Positions 1-5,454 of a stretch of 7,872 nt of DNA are shown here, piece after piece. The position numbers and the translations under genes were made by a program. The notes beneath the pieces were generated by a model that was not told the origin of the DNA, made no database searches, and saw only the letters and a list, made by a program, of their open reading frames with translations. Origin of the DNA: Selenomonadaceae bacterium (GTDB taxonomy: Bacteria > Bacillota > Negativicutes > Selenomonadales > Selenomonadaceae); NCBI GenBank assembly GCA_017445435.1, contig JAFSUE010000295.1, positions 1 to 7,872 of the forward strand, in the 5' to 3' direction. Each line of letters begins with the position of its first letter. The stretch's first letter is position 1.

Positions 1-68
1 AGTGAGTAGTGAGTAGTGAGTAGTAAAAAATTCACCACTATTAACTACTTACTACTAACTACTTACTA
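1..68. repeat. Heptad-repeat palindromic element, copy 1 (may extend left of the window)
   Basis: The left arm is three copies of AGTGAGT plus AGT (1-24). A short A/T-rich centre follows (about 25-37). The right arm, read on the minus strand, is a run of AGTAAGT/AGTTAGT heptads. The arms can pair over about 24 bp with a mismatch or wobble at one position in each heptad. The element follows directly on the large minus-strand gene, whose stop codon lies at its edge (66-68). Every reading frame of the heptad array contains stops. The same element recurs in the opposite orientation at 3336-3400. The T-run sits in the loop rather than after the stem, so this is not a classical intrinsic terminator, although the RNA could still fold and protect a 3' end. 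Confidence 0.85.
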
Positions 69-3000
69 ATCCAAAGTAATCGGCGTGCCTTCAACTTCAG
101 GCGGCGGAACATCTTTTGACACGGCATAACGAATCGTGTTTGAAGTCGACGCCTTCACGTAAACATTAGCGGTAGGGTCGGCGTCAATGTGAATCGTCAA
201 CCGCTTGGCTATCGATATTGGCTCATTGTTCGTCGCGGCAACGCTTTCATCAGTGTAAAATAAATCGAAGACGCCCAACTTTGCGCCAATAAATCTATAC
301 CATTCGCCCAATTTCGCGGACTTGTCAATAACAACTTTGAACTTGCCCAACTTCGCGCGTCCAACGTAATATCGGAAGGGAACTTGCTTTTTGTCTTTAC
401 CTTCTGGCGTAATGTCAACGACGCGAACTGCTGAACCGTCACGGCAACGCAAAAGTCCAAATGCAACGCCTGTTTTACCAGTCGGCGCGGCAAAATTATT
501 TTCGTCCACTTCAACTTCATTTTCACGTTGAATTTGTTTAGCGTCGTCCGTACCAAGCGGCGGGTACAAAGTGAAACGCGGCATTACCTGCGTGCCGCCG
601 AATCCTAACAAACTGCGTGCCTTGCCGTTATCGTAGTCAATGTATTCGTCGAAAATTTTCTTGACAAGCGCTGACTTTGTAGAGTTGCCAGCCAAAAAGA
701 TTTTAATTTCTGGAACGTCGCTAAGTACAGCAATTCCGTTTTCACTGCCGCCGCTAACTTTGTCGAACGCCTCACGCATTGAAATAAAAAAGTTATCGAC
801 GCCGCGTCTAATTCTGTCCGTCAAAATTTTTTCAAGGTCAACCAACGGCTTAGAATCTTTTTTAGGCGTGTCAACTTTCGGCGCAGATTTTTTATTTTTA
901 AATCTTTTAAAAGCGTCTGCAACCAGCGGAATATCATCAGAAAGATTTTCTAAAACTTGTTGGGAGCGATAATCACCAGCTACAGCCCAATTTTCCAACT
1001 TGATAATTGAGGCAGTGTCTTCTTGTCTAACGCCTATCATAACTTCATAAAATTCATCATCAGAAATTTTTTTAGGTGTAGCGTCAACATCAACATTCTG
1101 CGCAGAATTTACCGCGCCAATTTTTAAATCAAAATTTGGAATTTCCTGTCCAGCGTCGTCAAAAACTCGCGTCGTAATTTTGCCTGAATTAAAAATTTCC
1201 TGCGCCTCTTTAGACTGCGGATTTTCCCAAACTGGACGCAATTTTTTAATGAGGTGGTACATATTCAGCGCGGCTTCCTGCGAATTGCGGATAATGCCTT
1301 CAGAGCCAGCAAATTCAGATTTTTCAGCCGCCCAAGTAAATGGAATTTTCGCCTTAGAATCTTTTGAATCACTGCGCGGCTTTAAAAGTTTTTCACGATT
1401 AGCCTTGAACACTTCAAACGCCAAAAGTTTTAACAAATTTTCGCCGCCCAGCGTCCTATCACCATGTGCGCCGAAATGCGTTAAAACAAAGTCATAAAAA
1501 TCAGCGTCATCATCTTCCGCAATTTTCAAGACGCCAAAATCAAAGTCAGTCGTGCCGCCGCCAAAATCAAATACGGCGTAGTAAACGTTATCTTCCTCGC
1601 CGTCCATAAAGCCGAAACCTTCAAGCGCGGTTATTGCATACGCGGCAGGTTCGCTAGTACCTTCGACAACTTGAAAAGCTTTCATTTCTTCAGCGTTGGA
1701 CAATAACGCCGTCGGTAAAGATTTTCTAATACCAGCCGTAAAACTGCGCAACATTCTTTCGCGAATATTTCTTTCATAAGTCACGGGGAAACTTAAAATA
1801 TATTTCATGAAAATGTGATTCGGTTGTAACATATGATTGATATAACTGCCCAAATAGTAAGCGTAATATTCAAGCGGGTTGAATTGGTCTTTCACAATTT
1901 CGGCGAAAGGTTGAAGGTCAATTTCTGTACCGTCATGGTCGCGCAGTTTTGTCGTGTATTCAAGGTTGCCGCACCATTGCTTAATTTCCGTGAAGAAAGA
2001 ATTAAATAAAATCGTGTCAGTGAGTTGGTCGCTAAGTAAATTACTCTGCGCGTTGTGAGAAACGGTAACGTCATTCCACGAAGTTTGCGGGCGTCCTTCA
2101 CGTTCGGCGTAGTCAGACAAAAATTTTTTAATGTGGCGAAATTCGATAATGGTGGGATTTTCATAATTTTCACGTACGACGCCTTTTGAGTAATCGCCCT
2201 TGCCAACTTGCAACGGAATAATTTTGCCGCGTTCATTTTCATAGACGACGACGGTTGACTTTGTGCCGAAATCAATTCCAACAATGCCCGACGCGTTTAT
2301 ATCGGCGGTAGGGTTACGCGCATAAATCGGATTTTTCAACGTGACGGTGTACGCGCTATCTTCTGGCAAATCCCATAAATCCCAATGCCCGCGATTAGGA
2401 TCAGTCAAAATTTTTGCGTCGTACCTATCAAGTTGCACGCGGTTAAAATCGCAACTCAAAAGTTCAGCGCTAAGTTTCTTTTCAAAATCTTCATCGTCTG
2501 CAGTTTTATCGTTCAAAAAATCCAGCGACGGCAAAAACGGTACAGTCTGCCCAGCTTTTACAGCGTCGAAAACTTTTTTCTGGTCAAGTTCAACAAACGA
2601 ATCAGTTATCTTGAGAAATGAATTTTTAGTCTCTATCATTCGGAAAAAATTTTTCGTGCTGACAGATTTAAATTCTTCGTCACGCGGCGAAAGTTTATTT
2701 TTGAGCCACAAAAAAATAATTTTGCCCACCGAATTATCCAGCTTTGCTTGAAACCGATGAATTGGAATTACCCAAAAATAATATTGGTCTGAAGAATTGT
2801 AATAATTTGTACTGTACTTTCTACTATTATTTGTCCACATATAATAATATTGTCCGCCGTTTAAATATGAAATTCCGTTTTGTACATCATTTTTTACTTT
2901 TATACAGCCATCGTTGGCACGAAAATATTTTATTTCGTCGTTGAACAATCTACGTACTTCATTTTCAGTTGGAATCACGCCTTTAAACCCTGCAAAAGCT

Positions 3001-3320
3001 AAACGCGATTCATTTAAAATATTGCCGTCGTTATAATCTATTGGGCGGTAAGCATAGGCGGAACTGCAACTATGAACTGCAAGGTCTGGAATAAGTCCAA
3101 CAATTTCATTGACGTAGTAAACACCTTCGCTTTGACCTTCGCGCGTTAAGTAAATCCATTTTTTATTGCGGAATTTTTCGGCGAACTCTTCACAAAGTAC
3201 GTTGAAATCATTTTGAACATTGGCGGCGGCTTGTTCAATGACTTTTACAAGTTTTTCATCGCGATAACCTGTGAAATCTTTTTCCTCAACTGGAATTGCG
3301 GTAATTTGTTTGGTATTCAT
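66..3320 (-). CDS. Non-canonical Hsp70-like ATPase with N-terminal lectin-fold-like extension, 1084 aa
   Basis: Diverged member of the Hsp70/actin ATPase superfamily. Visible landmarks in order: phosphate-1 loop GIDFGTKSTVVVY (348-360); a helix-type EGTSEPAAYA (553-562) matching the NEPTAAALAY region; phosphate-2 loop FDFGGGTTDFDF (584-595); GDRTLGGENL (620-629) matching GDTHLGGEDF; and the adenosine motif IFLAGNSTKSALV (874-886). The ATPase is therefore complete but spread over about 610 residues, with a Lys/Asp-rich insertion near 640-830. No classical beta-sandwich substrate-binding domain with helical lid is visible; about 125 unassigned residues follow. Residues 1-340 are not Hsp70. Part of them (GVIPTENEVRRLFND at 114-128 to WVIPIHRF at 183-190) resembles DUF1566/C-type-lectin-fold domains. 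The ATG at 3320 is fixed by AGGAGG eight bases upstream. There is no signal peptide, so it is probably cytosolic. It lies 75 bp downstream of a GrpE-like gene. It is too long and diverged to be DnaK, HscA or HscC. A SrfB-like relative is possible. Its function is unknown. Confidence 0.88.
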   Translation of the reverse strand: MNTKQITAIPVEEKDFTGYRDEKLVKVIEQAAANVQNDFNVLCEEFAEKFRNKKWIYLTREGQSEGVYYVNEIVGLIPDLAVHSCSSAYAYRPIDYNDGNILNESRLAFAGFKGVIPTENEVRRLFNDEIKYFRANDGCIKVKNDVQNGISYLNGGQYYYMWTNNSRKYSTNYYNSSDQYYFWVIPIHRFQAKLDNSVGKIIFLWLKNKLSPRDEEFKSVSTKNFFRMIETKNSFLKITDSFVELDQKKVFDAVKAGQTVPFLPSLDFLNDKTADDEDFEKKLSAELLSCDFNRVQLDRYDAKILTDPNRGHWDLWDLPEDSAYTVTLKNPIYARNPTADINASGIVGIDFGTKSTVVVYENERGKIIPLQVGKGDYSKGVVRENYENPTIIEFRHIKKFLSDYAEREGRPQTSWNDVTVSHNAQSNLLSDQLTDTILFNSFFTEIKQWCGNLEYTTKLRDHDGTEIDLQPFAEIVKDQFNPLEYYAYYLGSYINHMLQPNHIFMKYILSFPVTYERNIRERMLRSFTAGIRKSLPTALLSNAEEMKAFQVVEGTSEPAAYAITALEGFGFMDGEEDNVYYAVFDFGGGTTDFDFGVLKIAEDDDADFYDFVLTHFGAHGDRTLGGENLLKLLAFEVFKANREKLLKPRSDSKDSKAKIPFTWAAEKSEFAGSEGIIRNSQEAALNMYHLIKKLRPVWENPQSKEAQEIFNSGKITTRVFDDAGQEIPNFDLKIGAVNSAQNVDVDATPKKISDDEFYEVMIGVRQEDTASIIKLENWAVAGDYRSQQVLENLSDDIPLVADAFKRFKNKKSAPKVDTPKKDSKPLVDLEKILTDRIRRGVDNFFISMREAFDKVSGGSENGIAVLSDVPEIKIFLAGNSTKSALVKKIFDEYIDYDNGKARSLLGFGGTQVMPRFTLYPPLGTDDAKQIQRENEVEVDENNFAAPTGKTGVAFGLLRCRDGSAVRVVDITPEGKDKKQVPFRYYVGRAKLGKFKVVIDKSAKLGEWYRFIGAKLGVFDLFYTDESVAATNNEPISIAKRLTIHIDADPTANVYVKASTSNTIRYAVSKDVPPPEVEGTPITLD

Positions 3321-3328
3321 TAAAATTT

Positions 3329-3334
3329 CCTCCT
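3329..3334 (-). promoter_or_regulatory. Shine-Dalgarno site AGGAGG of the Hsp70-like gene
   Basis: A perfect AGGAGG on the minus strand, eight bases before the ATG at 3320. It starts only one or two bases beyond the foot of the palindromic element at 3336-3400, so folding of that element in the mRNA could affect ribosome access. Confidence 0.85.
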
Positions 3335-3335
3335 G

Positions 3336-3400
3336 TTTAGTTAGTAGTCAGTAGTGTAGAATTTTTACTACTCACTACTCACTACTCACTACTTACTAAA
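3336..3400. repeat. Heptad-repeat palindromic element, copy 2, inverted relative to copy 1
   Basis: Read on the minus strand: TTTAGTAAGTAG, then AGTGAGT-type heptads, an AGTAAAAATTC centre, and a return arm ending CTACTAACTAAA. The outer arms (3336-3356 and about 3379-3400) can pair over about 21 bp with two mismatches. The order (AGTGAGT)3-AGT-AAAAA-TTC also occurs in copy 1, but on the plus strand, so the two copies are inverted and bracket the 1084-aa gene. It fills almost the whole 75-bp gap between the two minus-strand genes and contains the stop codon of the upstream one (3396-3398). It resembles a REP- or MITE-like non-coding element; no encoded transposase is visible. Confidence 0.85.
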
Positions 3401-4217
3401 TTAATTCAACGATACTGGCTTTGATAACGTTGCCCGTGCTATACTTGTAGCCTTGAAACAAAACGCGATTGACTTTGCCCAACTGCGGGCTGGAAGGCGT
3501 ACGGCGCATAAATTCATCGTCGTAGTAATCGCCCTGCGAAATGTCAAGCCGCGTATATGGCGCGTCGCGAAAACCTTTGTTGTACATTTCAAAGGCGAAG
3601 TCGAAAATTTTTTGCAACGTTTCATCATTGTGGCGGGCAATGTAATCCCACAGCGAATCAATATGCGATTCTTGTACAGCGCCGCTTAAAAATCCTGTAG
3701 CAGTATCACCAGCGCCAAAAATTCCAGCTAAGTTATAGCGCGTGTCTTCGTCGAGCGTCAAATACAGTTTGTAAATTTTGTCAAGCCCGCTGTAAGATTG
3801 GCGGTAAAAATTCGCCGTATAAGTCGCCCTGTCAAGGTCGCGTTGAAGGTCTGAAATTGTTTTATTGGCATTGTCAAGATTTTTATTAACGTCGTCAAGC
3901 TGGCGGTTAAAGTCGGCACGAAGATTTTTTTCTTGTACGTCAAAATCATTGCGCAAATTTTTAAGCTGGCGTTCCAAGTCGTCACGTTCAGCGGAAATTT
4001 TTTTAACGTCGCCGCGCAGATTTTCAACGGTGCTGTTTGCCGCGTCAAGTTCACGTTGCAATTTTGAATTTTCGTCACGCAAATTTTTAATTTCTTCATT
4101 GAGCGGCTGAATATTTTTCCGCGCCTTCAAGCCTTCGAGAATGCCTTCTAACAGTTCTTCAAACTTATCAATCCACAAAATATTTTCCCTCCCGAAAATT
4201 TTTTTATTAACTTCCAC
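3396..4217 (-). CDS. Coiled-coil protein with GrpE-like C-terminal domain, putative nucleotide-exchange partner, up to 273 aa
   Basis: The protein has a short N-terminal segment (1-37) and a long heptad-type coiled coil rich in Glu/Lys/Arg/Asn/Leu (about 38-135). A helical middle part (136-215) and a compact tail follow. The tail resembles the GrpE C-terminal beta domain: YDDEFMRR (232-239) is placed like the FDPNxHxA segment of GrpE, and GKVNRVLFQGYKYSTGNVIK (247-266) plus ASIVEL follow the GrpE pattern G-x-V-x-x-V-L-x-x-G-Y-x(4)-V-[IL]-[RK]-x-A/S-x-V. At 260-273 residues it is somewhat longer than typical GrpE (about 170-220). It is the first gene of the minus-strand pair, directly upstream of the Hsp70-like ATPase, as expected for a cognate exchange factor. 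The 273-aa version begins with GTG at 4217, which has only a weak, distant AGG. TTG at 4178 has a much better ribosome site and would give 260 aa. The GrpE assignment is inferred from motif similarity. Confidence 0.72.
   Translation of the reverse strand: MEVNKKIFGRENILWIDKFEELLEGILEGLKARKNIQPLNEEIKNLRDENSKLQRELDAANSTVENLRGDVKKISAERDDLERQLKNLRNDFDVQEKNLRADFNRQLDDVNKNLDNANKTISDLQRDLDRATYTANFYRQSYSGLDKIYKLYLTLDEDTRYNLAGIFGAGDTATGFLSGAVQESHIDSLWDYIARHNDETLQKIFDFAFEMYNKGFRDAPYTRLDISQGDYYDDEFMRRTPSSPQLGKVNRVLFQGYKYSTGNVIKASIVELI
4187..4193 (-). promoter_or_regulatory. Strong Shine-Dalgarno site GGGAGGG supporting an internal TTG start
   Basis: GGGAGGG on the minus strand lies inside the GTG-initiated reading frame and eight bases before an in-frame TTG (4178-4176, codon 14). 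The upstream GTG at 4217 has only an AGG about 15 bases away across an A/T-only spacer, and an in-frame TAA lies just above it. The TTG start is therefore a real alternative that removes 13 residues without touching the coiled coil. Confidence 0.5.
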
Positions 4218-4260
4218 CCAAAAAAATTTTTACCTGCTTTTTCAAGTGCTAAAGTTACTA

Positions 4261-4271
4261 AGCGTTACGCT
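4261..4271. repeat. Short perfect inverted repeat in the divergent promoter region
   Basis: AGCGT-T-ACGCT has five-base perfect arms around one central base. It lies 12 bases upstream of the plus-strand -35 box and 44 bases upstream of the minus-strand GTG, where an operator serving both transcription units could sit. At this length it could also be chance; no regulator gene is in view. Confidence 0.3.
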
Positions 4272-4282
4272 AGCCGCGAATG

Positions 4283-4311
4283 TTGACAAAAAAGCTTATG
4301 AAATCTAAAAT
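4283..4311 (+). promoter_or_regulatory. Sigma-70-type promoter for the tad/diguanylate cyclase operon
   Basis: A perfect -35 box TTGACA (4283-4288) is followed after exactly 17 bases by TAAAAT (4306-4311), one change from the consensus -10. Transcription should start near 4318, leaving a leader of about 45 bases before tadC with a weak GGTGA ribosome site at 4351-4355. No comparably clear promoter was found for the divergent minus-strand gene in the same 145-bp gap. Confidence 0.75.
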
Positions 4312-4362
4312 ATATATAACAAATATTGAACGAGTTTTTAATTTAGCAGTGGTGATAGCAGT

Positions 4363-5355
4363 ATGGCGTTAGGTATTGCAATTTTCGGCGGAATTTTATG
4401 GTTTATAATTGTCAGCTTACTTCTTTACTCAAAGGCTACTCCAGAAGCGCAGGTACGCCGCAGACTCCAAGAAATGATTAACGCCGCTGAAGAATCGCGC
4501 AGAAAAGATAAAAAAGTTGACCTTAAAAAACATACTGAACAAAATCAAAATGCAAATGCCGCCGCTATATTTAAACCTTTTGCGCAACGATCATTTTTTG
4601 AACGAGTTATTAAACCGTTACTGAATAATATTTCGGAATATGTTCAAGGCTTGGCGCCCGTGCAAGTCAAAAATATGTTTGAAAAATATATTTTTCTTGC
4701 GGGCAAGCAAGGTATTTGGAGTGTCAAGCGTTTAGTTTTAATGTGGATAATCTCCGTAATAGTTGGACTAGTGGCGGGAGTTTTCATCGCGCGGCACGTC
4801 GAATATCATTTTTTGCAGGAAACAATGATTTTAATTTTAGGTGGAGTAGCTGGCGCAGTTTTACCATTTTTGCGTTTGCAAGCTATCATTCGTACACGTA
4901 AGAAAAAAATTCGGCGACAACTGCCAGAATTTTTAGATTTACTTTGCGTCAGCGTACAAGCAGGATTATCTTTTGACGGCGCAGTTGCAAAAATCGTAAC
5001 GCGGATGAAAGGTCCGTTAATTACAGAATTTCAGCGCTTTCAAAGTGACATTAGCTTGGGAATGACGCGGCGTTACGCATTAACTCAAATGGCGCGGCGT
5101 TGTGACTTGGAAGAAATTTATTTGTTCACAACGTCAGTCATTCAAGCTGAAAAACTTGGGACAAGTATGTCACGAACTCTGAAGTTGCAAGCTGATAATA
5201 TTCGTGAACGTCATCGCCAGTACGTGAAGGCGCAAGCGTTAAAAGCTCCTGTCAAAATAATTTTCCCTATGGTTTTATTCATCTTCCCATCAATTTTTGT
5301 TGTCTTGCTATTCCCTTCAATAATTCAGATTATCAAAACTTTAGGCAACCCTTAA
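4363..5355 (+). CDS. tadC: Tad/Flp pilus inner-membrane platform protein TadC (type II secretion F family), 330 aa
   Basis: TadC-type polytopic membrane protein of the Tad/Flp type IVc pilus, predicted to work with TadB as the platform on which the TadA ATPase drives pilus assembly. It has an N-terminal membrane segment (3-22) and a charged cytosolic linker (about 23-115). Two further membrane segments follow (121-143, 152-172), then the GspF/T2SSF domain (about 186-310). That domain opens with LPEFLDLLCVSVQAGLSFDGA (187-207), the typical signature of this family. It contains the QAEKLGTSMSRTL stretch (261-273) and ends in the KAPVKIIFPMVLFIFPSIF membrane segment. Length and layout fit TadC better than TadB. 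It is the first gene behind a near-consensus promoter, with a weak GGTGA ribosome site seven bases before the ATG. The expected upstream tadA and tadB are not adjacent. A 99-bp gap precedes the next gene. Confidence 0.87.
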   Translation: MALGIAIFGGILWFIIVSLLLYSKATPEAQVRRRLQEMINAAEESRRKDKKVDLKKHTEQNQNANAAAIFKPFAQRSFFERVIKPLLNNISEYVQGLAPVQVKNMFEKYIFLAGKQGIWSVKRLVLMWIISVIVGLVAGVFIARHVEYHFLQETMILILGGVAGAVLPFLRLQAIIRTRKKKIRRQLPEFLDLLCVSVQAGLSFDGAVAKIVTRMKGPLITEFQRFQSDISLGMTRRYALTQMARRCDLEEIYLFTTSVIQAEKLGTSMSRTLKLQADNIRERHRQYVKAQALKAPVKIIFPMVLFIFPSIFVVLLFPSIIQIIKTLGNP

Positions 5356-5454
5356 AATTCCAAAATCTTGGTACGCGAATCAACGGAATGAAAGGAAGTG
5401 TGCTGGGCGGTTTAGAAAATTTTTCTACAAGTTAAAGTTGCCGCGCAAATCGAA

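Noticed and set aside
1..68. Heptad repeats as a CRISPR array or an origin iteron array
   Set aside because: The units are contiguous 7-mers with no spacers. They form an inverted, not purely direct, array, and no replication initiator or cas gene is present.
1..68. Copy 1 of the element as a classical rho-independent terminator
   Set aside because: The stem is AT-rich with regular mismatches, and the T-run lies in the loop, not after the stem.
1892..2284. A 130-codon minus-strand frame overlapping the Hsp70-like gene in another phase
   Set aside because: It overlaps the phosphate-1 region of the real frame and has no domain features; it is a shadow.
2341..2751. A 136-codon plus-strand open frame inside the Hsp70-like gene
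   Set aside because: It is antisense to clear Hsp70-like coding sequence, with Ser/Phe/Lys-rich composition typical of a shadow frame and no motif.
5388..5435. A 15-codon ORF (ATG to TAA) in the gap between tadC and the cyclase gene
   Set aside because: It has no ribosome site in front of it and no recognisable motif; 15 codons in a 99-bp gap is expected by chance.
5356..5454. A c-di-GMP riboswitch ahead of the diguanylate cyclase gene
   Set aside because: No GEMM-type conserved core is visible in these 99 bases; only a weak CCAA-N4-TTGG hairpin at 5360-5371.
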